Assembly (NCBI GenBank): GCA_049603715.1
Contig: JBMYSW010000007.1
Span: forward strand, 1-64,000
Source: Pontibacterium sp049603715
GTDB taxonomy: Bacteria; Pseudomonadota; Gammaproteobacteria; Pseudomonadales; Balneatricaceae
Direction: 5' to 3'
DNA length: 64,000 nucleotides
How positions within the stretch are numbered: position 1 is the stretch's first letter; the number at the start of each line of letters is the position of its first letter. The notes beneath the pieces were generated by a model. That model worked only from the letters and a program-made list of their open reading frames with translations, was not told the origin of the DNA and made no database searches. Of the stretch, positions 34,771 to 44,506 are shown one piece after another. A program made the position numbers and the translations under genes.

Positions 34771-35361
34771 ATGCGCGCAGATTTAGATATCATCAAAAAC
34801 TGGATTCCAGCTAACAGCCATGTCATTGACCTGGGCTGCGGCGACGGCGAGCTACTCGACTACCTGCAAACCGAAAAAAACTGCAGCGGTTACGGCCTAG
34901 AAATTGGTGAAGACAACATCACCACTTGCCTTGAAAAAGGCGTGAATGTAATCGAAAAAGATATAGAGTCTGGTCTTGCGACACTGCGCAGCGACAGCTT
35001 TGATACGGTGATCATGACCCAAGCACTGCAAATCATGTATCACCCCGACAAAACCGTGGAAGACATGCTGCGCATTGGTAAAGAGTGCATTGTCACCTTC
35101 CCTAACTTTGGTCACTGGCGTGCCCGTGGTTACCTAGGCTTTCGTGGTCGTATGCCGGTGTCTAAGTTTTTGCCTTACACTTGGTACAACACACCCAACA
35201 TCCACTTTTGTACCTTTAAGGACTTTGAGCGTTTGTGCATTGAGCGCAATATCCACATCCTTGAACGCACCGTGGTGGATAACGCCCACCGCAACCGTTG
35301 GTGGCAACGTTTATGGCCGAACTTATTAGGCGAAATTGCGATCTACCGCATTACTCGCTAA
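34771..35361 (+). CDS. metW: Methionine biosynthesis protein MetW
   Basis: A 196-residue class I SAM-dependent methyltransferase-fold protein. Motif I is HVIDLGCGDGELLDYL (about 18-33), with DTVIMTQALQIMYHP and the family-typical FPNFGHWRARGYLGFRGRMPVSKFLPY-type region. MetW is required with MetX for efficient homoserine acylation in several proteobacteria; its own chemical activity is unclear. It is tightly coupled to metX. Confidence 0.95.
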   Translation: MRADLDIIKNWIPANSHVIDLGCGDGELLDYLQTEKNCSGYGLEIGEDNITTCLEKGVNVIEKDIESGLATLRSDSFDTVIMTQALQIMYHPDKTVEDMLRIGKECIVTFPNFGHWRARGYLGFRGRMPVSKFLPYTWYNTPNIHFCTFKDFERLCIERNIHILERTVVDNAHRNRWWQRLWPNLLGEIAIYRITR

Positions 35362-35445
35362 CTCGCCTATGGCTAAGATAGGACGATCTATCGCAGCGGG
35401 TACAGCTCCGCTGCGAGTAACGCGACCTAACCAAGGAGCCAGCTT

Positions 35446-35922
35446 ATGCACTTGCTATCCTCTTTTTTGCTAACGCCCTTTAAAGCTGTTTTAACGGCTT
35501 TGCTTCTGTGGGCCTCACTCGCATTGCCCCATTTGGCTTTCGCAGAGCAGCTAGCCACCTTTGGCCCCTACCAAGTGCACTACAACGCCTTTAACAGCCG
35601 CTTTATTCCACCCGAGGTGGTACAAGCAAACGGGCTGATTCGCAGTAAAAACATTGGTTATATCAATGTCTCGGTACTCAAAACCTCTGACGATGCGAGC
35701 CCTGTCGCCATAACCGCGAAAGTATCCGGCACCGCCAAAGACCTTGCTGGACGTAGCCAAACGCTGACGTTCAAAACCATTGACGAAGGCGAGGCCATTT
35801 ATTATTTAGGCCAGTTTGGCTTTACCAATAACACCCAACTGCGCTTTACCCTGTTGGTACAACCTGACGCCAACCAGCCTGCCGATGTAATTACCTTTGA
35901 GCAAACCTTCTTTTTAGATTAG
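35446..35922 (+). CDS. DUF4426 exported protein
   Basis: A 158-residue protein with an N-terminal signal peptide (hydrophobic LTALLLWASLALPHLAFA, cleavage likely before EQLATFG). The mature part is beta-rich and includes YQVHYNAFNSRFIPPEVVQA, a block typical of the DUF4426 family. In Pseudomonas-like genomes the family is found between metW and rdgB, exactly as here. Function unknown; probably periplasmic. Confidence 0.88.
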   Translation: MHLLSSFLLTPFKAVLTALLLWASLALPHLAFAEQLATFGPYQVHYNAFNSRFIPPEVVQANGLIRSKNIGYINVSVLKTSDDASPVAITAKVSGTAKDLAGRSQTLTFKTIDEGEAIYYLGQFGFTNNTQLRFTLLVQPDANQPADVITFEQTFFLD

Positions 35923-35994
35923 GCTTGCCTCACTTTATCGCCCCGCGTTTTAACCCGTGTTGTGTTTAAACGTACAACACCTGAGGACTTGTTT

Positions 35995-36609
35995 ATGATT
36001 TCTAATATCGTGCTCGCCAGCTCCAACAAAGGCAAAATCAAAGAGCTACAGGCACGCTTAGATGCCTTTAACATCACCGTAACGCCGCAAAGCGACTACA
36101 ACGTTAGCGATGCCGACGAGACTGGCCTGACCTTTGTTGAAAACGCTATTTTAAAAGCACGTCACGCCGCAGAAATTACGGGCCTACCAGCCTTGGCCGA
36201 CGACTCAGGTTTAGAAGTGGATGCACTTAAAGGCGCCCCAGGTATCTACTCTGCGCGCTTTAGTGGCGAAGGTGCTACCGACGCTAAAAACAATGAGAAG
36301 CTATTGACCGAGCTAAAAGACGTACCGGCTGAGCAGCGCACCGCGCGCTTTCGTTGTGTATTAGTCTTTATGCGCCACGCAACAGACCCAACGCCTCTGA
36401 TTTGCCAAGGCACTTGGGAAGGCACCATCGCAACCGAGCCACAGGGTGAAAATGGCTTTGGTTACGACCCACTGTTTATCGTGAACGACTTGAATGTGTG
36501 CTCAGCGCAGCTGGCACCTGAAGAAAAAAATCGTGTTAGCCACCGTGGCCAAGCGCTCACCGCTTTTTCTGAGCAAGTAGCCAGCTACCTTGGTCTCGAG
36601 AGCCAGTAA
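35995..36609 (+). CDS. rdgB: Non-canonical purine NTP pyrophosphatase RdgB
   Basis: Hydrolyses ITP, dITP and XTP to keep them out of nucleic acids. The 204-residue protein shows the HAM1/RdgB blocks ASSNKGKIKELQ, ALADDSGLEVDALKGAPGIYSARF, NGFGYDPLF and the final SHRGQALTAF. The ATG at 35995 has a GAGGA site upstream; the frame extends 33 bases earlier without homologous support. hemW follows 24 bp downstream, the standard order. Confidence 0.96.
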   Translation: MISNIVLASSNKGKIKELQARLDAFNITVTPQSDYNVSDADETGLTFVENAILKARHAAEITGLPALADDSGLEVDALKGAPGIYSARFSGEGATDAKNNEKLLTELKDVPAEQRTARFRCVLVFMRHATDPTPLICQGTWEGTIATEPQGENGFGYDPLFIVNDLNVCSAQLAPEEKNRVSHRGQALTAFSEQVASYLGLESQ

Positions 36610-36633
36610 TTTAACGCGAGATATTCACCTGCT

Positions 36634-37779
36634 ATGAGCGCATCCCACGGCATTCCGTTAAGCCTTTATATTCACATTCCTTGGTGCATTAAAAAGTGCC
36701 CCTACTGTGACTTTAACTCCCATGCCGTTCGTGATGAGCTTCCCGAAGCCGCCTATGTCGATGCATTGTTGGCCGACTTGGAACAAGAGCTTTCACAAAG
36801 CCACGGTCGCGCCATTCAAAGTATTTTTATTGGCGGCGGCACGCCTAGCTTATTTAGCGTTGAGAGTATTACCCGACTGTTGGACGGCGTCGCCAAACGA
36901 GCAACTCTCACCAGTGACGTTGAAGTCACCATGGAAGCTAATCCAGGCACCTTTGAAAAAGATAAATTCACCGGCTTTAAAACCGCTGGCATTAATCGCC
37001 TTTCGATTGGTGTTCAGAGTTTTAATAACCAGCACCTCACCGCGCTAGGGCGAGTCCACAACCAAAACGAAGCCATTGCCGCAGCTGAGTTTGCCCGTAA
37101 AACCTTCAATCGACTCAACCTCGACCTAATGCACGGTTTGCCGGGGCAGAGCCTGCAAGACGCCATAGCCGACTTACAACAGGCCATCGACTTAAAGCCA
37201 GACCACCTTTCGTGGTATCAGCTGACCATTGAGCCCAACACCGAGTTTTACAGCAAGCCACCGCAGCTGCCAGTGGACGACACCTTGTGGGATATTCAAA
37301 GCGAAGGCCAAGCCCTTATCGCTGCTGCTGGTTACGAGCAGTATGAGGTTTCAGCCTATGCTCAGCCAAACAGCCAAGCGCGCCACAACCTCAACTACTG
37401 GACCTTTGGCGATTACATCGGCATTGGTGCTGGCGCACACGGTAAGTTAACACTCGCTAATGGCGATATTATTCGCCGTGCTAAACAACGCCAACCCAAA
37501 GGCTATCTCAATCTAGACAGTCGCATTGCCTCTGAAAGCACCCTTAGCATCGAAGAGCTGCCGTTTGAATTTATGATGAACGCTTTGCGCCTAACCGATG
37601 GTGTAACAAGCCAAACCTTTAGCGACCGCACGGGCCGCCCCTTCAGCGAGTTAGCGCCCAAAGTGGCCGAAGCACAACGCAAAGGGCTACTCATCGACAG
37701 CAACGAATACCTTAAACCCACACCACAAGGGCAGCTGTTTTTAAACGATTTGTTAGCATTGTTTTTAGAGGATGAATAG
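36634..37779 (+). CDS. hemW: Heme chaperone HemW (radical SAM)
   Basis: Formerly called oxygen-independent coproporphyrinogen III oxidase-like; now regarded as a haem-binding chaperone. The 381-residue protein has YIHIPWCIKKCPYCDFNSH with the C-x3-C-x2-C cluster motif near residue 16, the GGGTPS block, EANPG, RLSIGVQSF, and the C-terminal HemN/HemW domain (FEFMMNALRL). It lacks the extra N-terminal region of true HemN. The stop is 8 bp from the convergent MFS gene, with no clear terminator between. Confidence 0.94.
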   Translation: MSASHGIPLSLYIHIPWCIKKCPYCDFNSHAVRDELPEAAYVDALLADLEQELSQSHGRAIQSIFIGGGTPSLFSVESITRLLDGVAKRATLTSDVEVTMEANPGTFEKDKFTGFKTAGINRLSIGVQSFNNQHLTALGRVHNQNEAIAAAEFARKTFNRLNLDLMHGLPGQSLQDAIADLQQAIDLKPDHLSWYQLTIEPNTEFYSKPPQLPVDDTLWDIQSEGQALIAAAGYEQYEVSAYAQPNSQARHNLNYWTFGDYIGIGAGAHGKLTLANGDIIRRAKQRQPKGYLNLDSRIASESTLSIEELPFEFMMNALRLTDGVTSQTFSDRTGRPFSELAPKVAEAQRKGLLIDSNEYLKPTPQGQLFLNDLLALFLEDE

Positions 37780-37787
37780 TCAGGTGT

Positions 37788-38930
37788 TTAAGGGGCATCT
37801 CCTAAACCTATCCGCTTAGACAAGGCCACAAATAACACCATCGACACCGCCAAAGCAGTAAACGCTACCGACAAACTCCATTGGTGAGCTAAAAGACCAA
37901 TCAACGCAGGCCCGAGTAAAACGCCCGCATAAGCAATAGAACTCACAGAAGCAACGGCCAGCTCACTCGGCATAATCTTCTGACTCGCAGCCGTCGAAAA
38001 GAGTATCGGTACAATATTCGCTGACCCGAGGCCAGAAACAAATACACCAAACATTGCGATAAACAAGCTTTCTGCACTCGCAAACACAGCTAAGCCCAAA
38101 CCAGCAGCCACAGCTCCTAAGGTAAAGAGCCAAAAGTCCCCAAACATGGCCACCAGCTTATCACCCCACAAGCGCCCCAGTACCATCGCCATAGAAAAGC
38201 ACATATAGCCCAGTCCACCGCTTTCGGTCGAAGCAACGTTCCGCTCCATCAGCAACAGTGAGCCCCAATCTAAAATGGCCCCCTCAACTAAAAACGATAT
38301 ACCGGCCAAAATCGCTAAAAACCACACGTGCTTTTTGGGTAAACACCAAGCCGCTGGCTTTTTACTTGGGCTATCCAATAGGCCACGTAGCTTGAGGCCG
38401 AATAAGCTCGCCGCTACAACAAAAATGCCGATAGCTACTACCCAAGGCGCAACATTGAGCAACAACAAAGCAGCCGCTCCGCCCGAGCCGATAATCGCAC
38501 CCACGCTAAATAAGCAATGAAAGCCCGACATCATTCGTTTGTTAGCTTTTTGTTCCACCTGAGCACCATGAATATTCATCGACACATCTAATGCACCAAG
38601 GCCAGCACCAAACCAAAAAAGCCCCAAGGCTAATAGCCAAGGTGTTACGGCAAACAGTAGCAGCGGCACCATCGCAATCGCCAACGAGCCACTACAGATA
38701 ATAACCACCTTTGGTCCTTTTGATGCCGACACACTGCCAGCAAACGGCATAGAAACCAAAGCGCCCACACCCAAAAACACAATTAACAGCCCTAAGCCTA
38801 AATTTTCGACCCCCGCGCCGAGCTTAAGAAACGGCATAAGGGGTGCAAGCGAAGCCGCCACAATCCCCGCCACCAAAAACATATAACGCGTGCTAATTTT
38901 TGCTTGGGTTAACGTCATGTCTGTGCTCAT
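37788..38930 (-). CDS. MFS transporter (YbjJ-like)
   Basis: A 380-residue 12-TM major facilitator. It resembles the YbjJ/FucP-like branch because of GLGALDVSMNIHGAQVE in the fourth-fifth helix region and GFHCLFSVGAIIGSG after it. The ATG at 38930 has GAGGG seven bases upstream; the in-frame GTG at 38948 has no such site. The substrate is unknown. Its position next to a glycosidase/sugar ABC island, in the same orientation and 78 bp after the GH3 gene, hints at sugar or sugar-product transport. Confidence 0.88.
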   Translation of the reverse strand: MSTDMTLTQAKISTRYMFLVAGIVAASLAPLMPFLKLGAGVENLGLGLLIVFLGVGALVSMPFAGSVSASKGPKVVIICSGSLAIAMVPLLLFAVTPWLLALGLFWFGAGLGALDVSMNIHGAQVEQKANKRMMSGFHCLFSVGAIIGSGGAAALLLLNVAPWVVAIGIFVVAASLFGLKLRGLLDSPSKKPAAWCLPKKHVWFLAILAGISFLVEGAILDWGSLLLMERNVASTESGGLGYMCFSMAMVLGRLWGDKLVAMFGDFWLFTLGAVAAGLGLAVFASAESLFIAMFGVFVSGLGSANIVPILFSTAASQKIMPSELAVASVSSIAYAGVLLGPALIGLLAHQWSLSVAFTALAVSMVLFVALSKRIGLGDAP

Positions 38931-39008
38931 TTCAGCACCCTCAATCACTTTTCAACGAGAAAAAAGGGCCGCCAAACGGCTGCCCTAAGGAGTCACCTCA
39001 ATAGCAAG

Positions 39009-41471
39009 CTAGTAAGGTAAAAGCGCTGCGGACTGCTGAACCGTCACCGTCTCACGTAAATCTGTTGCACTAAAGCCCACGGCCACATCAAAGCCCCCTT
39101 TATTGATGCGCCAACCTTTAGCTTGGGTATCACAATACGCAAAGGCTCTCGCATCTAGCTTTAAGGTCACCTGCGTACTTTCGCCTTGACCCAAAGCCAC
39201 CTTTTGAAATGCTTTGAGCTCTTTAACAGGGCGCTCAACTGTTGGGCTTTGCTCAGACACATACACCTGCACGACGCTCGTACCGGCGCGTGTTCCTGTG
39301 TTGGTTAGCTCCACCGTCAGCGTTGCACTGTTATTTTCAATGGCAGCGACTTGCACCGAGTTAATAGAAAACTCGGTGTAGCCCAAGCCATGACCAAAGG
39401 CAAAGAGCGGCTCTATACCAGTCTTGTCATAATGGCGATAGCCAATGTCGAGCTTCTCTGCATAACGAACGTGACCATCTTTGCCTGGGTAGTTTAATGG
39501 CTCGTCTGTATACGTTGGGTTTTCAGCCCATTTAACGGGGAAGGTTTGTGGTAAACGCCCCGAAGGTTCCTGATCACCAAAGAGTACATCGGCAATGGCG
39601 TTGCCACACTCTTGGCCTGGGTACCATGACTGCAGCACCGTGCTTGCCTGTTCAACCCATGGCATTTCCACAGGGCCACCGGATTGAAGCACAACCACGG
39701 TATTAGGGTTTGCCTCAAGCACCGCTGCAATCAGCTCATCTTGTCGACCAGGAAGCTGAATATGCTCAAGATCACTGCCTTCGGTATCCCACTCACCCGA
39801 ACGACCAGCAAACACTACAGCCACTTCAGCTTGCGCAGCAGCCATTGCCGCGGCTGCAATAGCCTCATTGCCGAGGGGCTTAGAGATGCCTAAGCGCCAC
39901 GCTGCAACAAACAGGTTGTCTGCTTGGCGGCTGATAAACTCAATGCGCACTTGGTAAGTTCGGCCCTGCTCAAGCTCAACTTGCGCAACCACTTCGTCAC
40001 AACCCTCTTCAAAGAAGGTACGACCTTTTTTCCAATGCGCTTCTGAAAGATCCAGCACCAACTCGTCATCAAGGTAAACCTTAGCAAAGCCCGCACTGTG
40101 AAAACCGAGGTTATGCTGACCTGAAGCTTCTGCTGTGTACTCGCCTTTGATCATGGCAGAGAAGTACGAAGGCGATACTTTTTCACCACCAAACGGAGGA
40201 ATCCAAAACGCGATGCCATCGTTTTGAACTTCACTGTGTACAGGCGTACCCGAAAGGGTTCGGTTCTCATAAAAATCGATATGGAAGTCACCCAGCATTA
40301 AAGGCTCCCAACGATAATTGCTACAACCTTCCGCGAAGCTCAAACGCTCTTCCCCGAGTTGCGATGCCAACCCCTGCCAAGGCGTTACTGTGTAGTGAGG
40401 GTTAAGCTGGGCTGAGCCGCCACCCATAATTTGAGCAACCTTTGCATTGGGGCCAATCACAGCAACCGATGACAGTTCATCTTTATTAAGCGGTAATAAC
40501 CCCTGCTCGTTCTTCAAAAGCACTGTGCCTTCTGCACCTGCTCGACGAATAATGTCACGATGCTCAGGGCGGTCATCTGCTATTTCTTTCCATGGTGTAT
40601 CGTCATTAATTGAACCGACACGCTCCATTAAACGAAGCACATTTAAAGCACGTTCACGAACGGTTTCAGCGCTCACCTCACCCGCTTCTACTGCGGCAAT
40701 TAACTTAGCACCACGGTCTCTTGTTGGCCCCGGCATTTCTAGATCACAACCTGCATTGACCGTGGGCGCAGTCGTGCGAGTACCAAACCAATCAGACACC
40801 ACCATGCCGTCAAACCCCCACTCTTCGCGAAGTACTTGAGTTAGGAGCCAATGATTTTCGGCAGCATAGGTGCCATTGAGCTTGTTGTAAGAGGACATCA
40901 CGCCCCATGTTTTCGCTTCTTTTACTGCGGCCTCAAAGGGGCGTAAGTAGATTTCACGAAGGGTACGCTCATCCACATCCGAGCTAATGGTGGTGCGTTC
41001 AATCTCACTTTCGTTACCGGCAAAGTGCTTAATGGTCGATGCGACGTTTTCTTTCTTTTGCCCCTGAATGTAGCTCACCGAAAGTGCAGCACTTAGTTCT
41101 GGATCCTCCGAAAAGCACTCGAAGTTACGGCCGTTGGTGGCGGTACGCTGAATATTTACCGTAGGCGCTAAAGACACATGTGCGCCCTTCGACTTTACTT
41201 CTTGTGCAATGGCTTGCCCCACTTCTTCAATTAAATCGGGGTTCCATGTTGCGCCCAAAGCAATACCACATGGAAAAGCGGCTGCCGTTACACCACCCAC
41301 CAGCGAGCCTGCGCCACGGGCACCGTTTGGTCCGTCGGTGACTCGCAGCTTATTAATACCCAAGCGAGGAATCGCAGGTAATGACCAAAAGTCTTCACCC
41401 GATAGCAGTGACACCTGCTCTTCCAATGTCATTAAGTCCACCAATGTCTCGGGGGAATGTGTGTTTTTCAT
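39009..41471 (-). CDS. GH3 glycoside hydrolase with PA14 domain (beta-glucosidase type)
   Basis: 820 residues. The GH3 N-terminal barrel carries RVTDGPNGARG, the segment IKHFAGNESEIERT and the predicted nucleophile Asp227 in GMVVSDWFG. The GH3 C-terminal sandwich domain is interrupted by a PA14 domain at about 385-535 (YFSAMIKGEYTAEASGQH, AKVYLDDELVLDLS). A fibronectin-like tail starts near 700 and contains LTNTGTRAGTSVVQVYV. No signal peptide is seen, so the enzyme is cytoplasmic. Beta-glucosidase or a related exo-beta-glycosidase is most likely. It is last in the sugar ABC island and probably hydrolyses what the transporter imports. Confidence 0.9.
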   Translation of the reverse strand: MKNTHSPETLVDLMTLEEQVSLLSGEDFWSLPAIPRLGINKLRVTDGPNGARGAGSLVGGVTAAAFPCGIALGATWNPDLIEEVGQAIAQEVKSKGAHVSLAPTVNIQRTATNGRNFECFSEDPELSAALSVSYIQGQKKENVASTIKHFAGNESEIERTTISSDVDERTLREIYLRPFEAAVKEAKTWGVMSSYNKLNGTYAAENHWLLTQVLREEWGFDGMVVSDWFGTRTTAPTVNAGCDLEMPGPTRDRGAKLIAAVEAGEVSAETVRERALNVLRLMERVGSINDDTPWKEIADDRPEHRDIIRRAGAEGTVLLKNEQGLLPLNKDELSSVAVIGPNAKVAQIMGGGSAQLNPHYTVTPWQGLASQLGEERLSFAEGCSNYRWEPLMLGDFHIDFYENRTLSGTPVHSEVQNDGIAFWIPPFGGEKVSPSYFSAMIKGEYTAEASGQHNLGFHSAGFAKVYLDDELVLDLSEAHWKKGRTFFEEGCDEVVAQVELEQGRTYQVRIEFISRQADNLFVAAWRLGISKPLGNEAIAAAAMAAAQAEVAVVFAGRSGEWDTEGSDLEHIQLPGRQDELIAAVLEANPNTVVVLQSGGPVEMPWVEQASTVLQSWYPGQECGNAIADVLFGDQEPSGRLPQTFPVKWAENPTYTDEPLNYPGKDGHVRYAEKLDIGYRHYDKTGIEPLFAFGHGLGYTEFSINSVQVAAIENNSATLTVELTNTGTRAGTSVVQVYVSEQSPTVERPVKELKAFQKVALGQGESTQVTLKLDARAFAYCDTQAKGWRINKGGFDVAVGFSATDLRETVTVQQSAALLPY

Positions 41472-41558
41472 TGTTTTTCTCCAACATAAAGCCGAGTAGG
41501 GGCCTTGAGCCTAAGCTCAATAATTTTTTGCCCTTCATGTTATAAAGTGAGGAGCTGC

Positions 41559-42635
41559 TTAGATGCGCAGCTCAGTGGTTTGATCAAAAAGAGATGCACG
41601 TGAGGGGTCGATACCAATCAGCAACTGGTCGCCCTCTTCAACATCCATTTGGCCGTCAACACGCAAGCGAAACTCTTGCCCTTGCAGTGTCGAATACACC
41701 AAAGTGTCAGCACCCATGGCTTCGAACAGCTCTACCGTGATATGGGTAGTAAAAGGTGCTTTTTCGGCCAGCTCGCCCGTAATGACATGCTCAGGCCTAA
41801 CCCCAAACAACACACTTGTGGCACTGTTTGCTGTATCCGAGAAGGCATAGCCTTCAAGCGGTATCGTTAAGTCGCCCACTTGCACTTGGCCTCCCGTTCG
41901 TGTCGCCTCTAAAAAGTTCATCGCGGGTGAGCCAATAAAGCCTGCGACATAAACGTTGGCAGGCTTATTGTAAATTTCGCTAGGCGAAGCTAACTGCATG
42001 ATTTTTCCGCCCTTCATAATCGAAATTCGGTCTGCCAGCGTCATTGCCTCAACTTGATCGTGGGTAACATAAATCATGGTGTTATTTGTGGTTTGGTGTA
42101 GCTTTTTCAGCTCCACTCGCAACTCTGCGCGCAACTTGGCATCAAGATTAGATAGGGGTTCATCAAACAAGAAAACCTCTACGTCTCGAACCAAAGCTCG
42201 CCCAATAGCGACCCGCTGACGCTGGCCACCCGAGAGTTCGGCAGGCTTTCGCTCTAGTAACTCGTCGAGTTTTAGAATACTTGATGCTTGCGCTACTCGG
42301 CGCTCAATCTCGTCTTTAGACACCTTGGCGTTTTTAAGCCCGAAGCTAAGGTTGCCCTTAACCGTCATCTGTGGATAGAGCGCATACGACTGGAACACCA
42401 TGCCAATACCGCGCTCAGAAGGCTCTGCCCATGTTACGTTTTCGCCATTAATAAAAATTTGCCCATCGGTAATTTCTAACAAGCCGGCAATGCAGTTCAA
42501 CAGGGTGGATTTACCACAGCCCGATGAACCCAACAGCACAAGAAACTCACCTTGGTTAATATCGAGGTTCAAGCCTTTAAGGATGTTTGTCGAACCGTAG
42601 GAAAGATCAAGATTTTTAATTTCTACTGAATGCAT
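41559..42635 (-). CDS. Sugar ABC transporter ATP-binding protein (MalK/UgpC family)
   Basis: 358-residue ATPase. Walker A LLGSSGCGKSTLLN is near residue 33, the Q-loop at GMVFQSYALYPQM, the signature LSGGQRQRVAIGRAL near 135 and Walker B VFLFDEPLSNLDAKLR. A C-terminal TOBE regulatory domain follows (VLFGVRPEHVITGE). It is the energy subunit for the two permeases directly upstream, starting 5 bp after the second. MalK-family ATPases may serve several sugar importers. Confidence 0.93.
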   Translation of the reverse strand: MHSVEIKNLDLSYGSTNILKGLNLDINQGEFLVLLGSSGCGKSTLLNCIAGLLEITDGQIFINGENVTWAEPSERGIGMVFQSYALYPQMTVKGNLSFGLKNAKVSKDEIERRVAQASSILKLDELLERKPAELSGGQRQRVAIGRALVRDVEVFLFDEPLSNLDAKLRAELRVELKKLHQTTNNTMIYVTHDQVEAMTLADRISIMKGGKIMQLASPSEIYNKPANVYVAGFIGSPAMNFLEATRTGGQVQVGDLTIPLEGYAFSDTANSATSVLFGVRPEHVITGELAEKAPFTTHITVELFEAMGADTLVYSTLQGQEFRLRVDGQMDVEEGDQLLIGIDPSRASLFDQTTELRI

Positions 42636-42640
42636 TGTTA

Positions 42641-43543
42641 TTATCCTTTTACTGCGCCAGCTGCGATGCCACGAACAAAAAACTTACCGGACACAAAGTA
42701 AATTGTGAGCGGCACCAAGCCGGTCAGCAGCGTCGCCGCCATATTTACGTTGTATTCTTTAACCCCTTGCACGGCGTTAACAATGTTGTTGAGCTGTACC
42801 GTCATGGGGTAAGCCACCGGCTTGGTGTAAATCACACCAAACAAAAAGTCATTCCAAATACCCGTCACTTGAAGAATCACCGCCACAACAAAAATAGGAA
42901 TCGACATTGGCAACATGATTTTGAAGAAGATGCCCCAGAAACCTGCACCGTCCACCCGAGCAGCTTTAAAAAGCTCAGGCGGCATAGAGCTAAAGTAGTT
43001 TCGAAACAGCAGCGTTAAAATCGGCATACCAATAATGGTGTGCACAAACACCAGTCCCCAAACGGAGCCATACAAACCCATCTCGCGCAGAATAATAACG
43101 AGTGGATAAATAAGTACTTGGTAAGGAATAAACGAGCCAATAATCAGGATCGTAAAGAAAGCGTTTGCGCCTTTATAACGCCAATTTGCCAAGGCATAAC
43201 CGTTAACTGAAGCAATCGCGATCGACAACACTACAGACGGAATCAAAATACTCACCGAGTTCCAAAAACCCGTAGATAACCCTTCACAGGTAATACCCGT
43301 ACAGGCTTGCGACCAAGCTTTAACCCAAGGTTCAAACGTCACCTCAACGGGCAACGAAAAGATGCTACCCATGCGAATTTCAGGTAGGGTTTTAAACGAG
43401 GTTACCAACATCACATAAAGCGGTGTGATGTAGTAAAGCGCAAACATGGTCAGGGTAAAATAAAGCAATACATTGCTTTTAGATAAAATACGCTTAGGGC
43501 GCGCACCCCGCGCATGAGGGTTAAGAGATGATTTATTTAACAC
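42641..43543 (-). CDS. Sugar ABC transporter permease (MalG/GtsC type)
   Basis: A 300-residue inner-membrane permease with six predicted helices and the EAA loop (ELFKAARVDGAGFWGIFFKIMLP) that contacts the ATPase. The GTG at 43543 was chosen because GGAGGG lies seven bases upstream; an in-frame TTG at 43558 overlaps that site. It overlaps the preceding permease gene by 11 bp, so they are translationally coupled and form the heterodimeric channel. Confidence 0.92.
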   Translation of the reverse strand: MLNKSSLNPHARGARPKRILSKSNVLLYFTLTMFALYYITPLYVMLVTSFKTLPEIRMGSIFSLPVEVTFEPWVKAWSQACTGITCEGLSTGFWNSVSILIPSVVLSIAIASVNGYALANWRYKGANAFFTILIIGSFIPYQVLIYPLVIILREMGLYGSVWGLVFVHTIIGMPILTLLFRNYFSSMPPELFKAARVDGAGFWGIFFKIMLPMSIPIFVVAVILQVTGIWNDFLFGVIYTKPVAYPMTVQLNNIVNAVQGVKEYNVNMAATLLTGLVPLTIYFVSGKFFVRGIAAGAVKG

Positions 43544-44435
43544 GCTTCTTCCCTCCAAATTCTAGATAAGCCCAAGGAATCAAAATGGTCGCAACAGCAA
43601 CGAGCATCATGGTTGATGCAGCAAACCCTTGGCCTAGGTTTTGGTTTAAAAACATCATGTCGTAAACATATTTAGCAGGCACCTCGGACGATATACCAGG
43701 CCCACCTCCCGTTTGCGCGACCACCAAGTCATAAAGCTTGATAATGCCTGAGGCCACAATCACCAAAGTGGTTACAAATACCGGTTTCATCATGGGGATG
43801 ATCACCACAACATACGTCTTCCATTTGCTAATGCCGTCGACACGGGCCGCTTTCCAAATATCCTCGTCAATGCCACGTAGTCCGGCCAATAGCAGCACCA
43901 TAACAAAGCCCGTGCTTTGCCATAAACCAGCGATAAGAACGCCGTAAATCACCCAGTTGGGGTCATAAAGAGGGTCAAATACAAAGCTTTCAAAGCCTAA
44001 TTGACGTATAAAGTGCTGCACGCCCATATCTGGGTTCAAAATCCATTGCCACACCAAACCTGTGACAACAAAGCTCAGCGCAAAGGGGTATAAAAAAATG
44101 GTTCTAAAGGTATTTTCAAAGCGAATTTTTTGGTCGAGTAATGCCGCCAATAAAAAGCCAATCACAAACGAAAAAACCAAAGCCAACACGCCATAAATGG
44201 CAAGGTTTTCAATTGATACTAACCAACGGCTGCTCCCCCAAAGTCGTTCGTATTGGTCAAAGCCAATCCATTTTTCTTTGGGTAACATGCGCGATTTGGT
44301 AAATGAATAGGTCACCGTCCATAAGGTACCGCCCAAAAATATGACCAGTGCGGTAAAAATCATCGGAAGCGAGGCTATTTTTGCACTCTTATTTCCGAAC
44401 AGCTTGGACGGCCGGGTATGCCGTTTTGAGCCCAT
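43533..44435 (-). CDS. Sugar ABC transporter permease (MalF/GtsB type)
   Basis: A 300-residue permease with six predicted helices and the EAA loop DEDIWKAARVDGISKWKTY. It lacks the large periplasmic loop of E. coli MalF, as usual in glucose/oligosaccharide importers of the Gts type. An AAGGAGAT site precedes the start. A strong hairpin separates it from the upstream binding-protein gene. It partners with the next gene. Confidence 0.92.
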   Translation of the reverse strand: MGSKRHTRPSKLFGNKSAKIASLPMIFTALVIFLGGTLWTVTYSFTKSRMLPKEKWIGFDQYERLWGSSRWLVSIENLAIYGVLALVFSFVIGFLLAALLDQKIRFENTFRTIFLYPFALSFVVTGLVWQWILNPDMGVQHFIRQLGFESFVFDPLYDPNWVIYGVLIAGLWQSTGFVMVLLLAGLRGIDEDIWKAARVDGISKWKTYVVVIIPMMKPVFVTTLVIVASGIIKLYDLVVAQTGGGPGISSEVPAKYVYDMMFLNQNLGQGFAASTMMLVAVATILIPWAYLEFGGKKRVK

Positions 44436-44456
44436 ACTTCACATCTCCTTTAAAAT

Positions 44457-44494
44457 AAAGCGACCTTGCTACCCGCCAGCAGACAAGGTCGCTT
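44457..44494 (-). terminator. Hairpin between binding-protein and permease genes
   Basis: A perfect 11-bp stem AAGCGACCTTG/CAAGGTCGCTT around a 15-base loop, followed on the minus strand by TTATTTT. It lies 13 bp past the binding-protein stop codon. It probably acts as a partial terminator and 3' stabiliser, giving more binding protein than permease. Confidence 0.75.
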
Positions 44495-44506
44495 AACCTT
44501 TGAACG

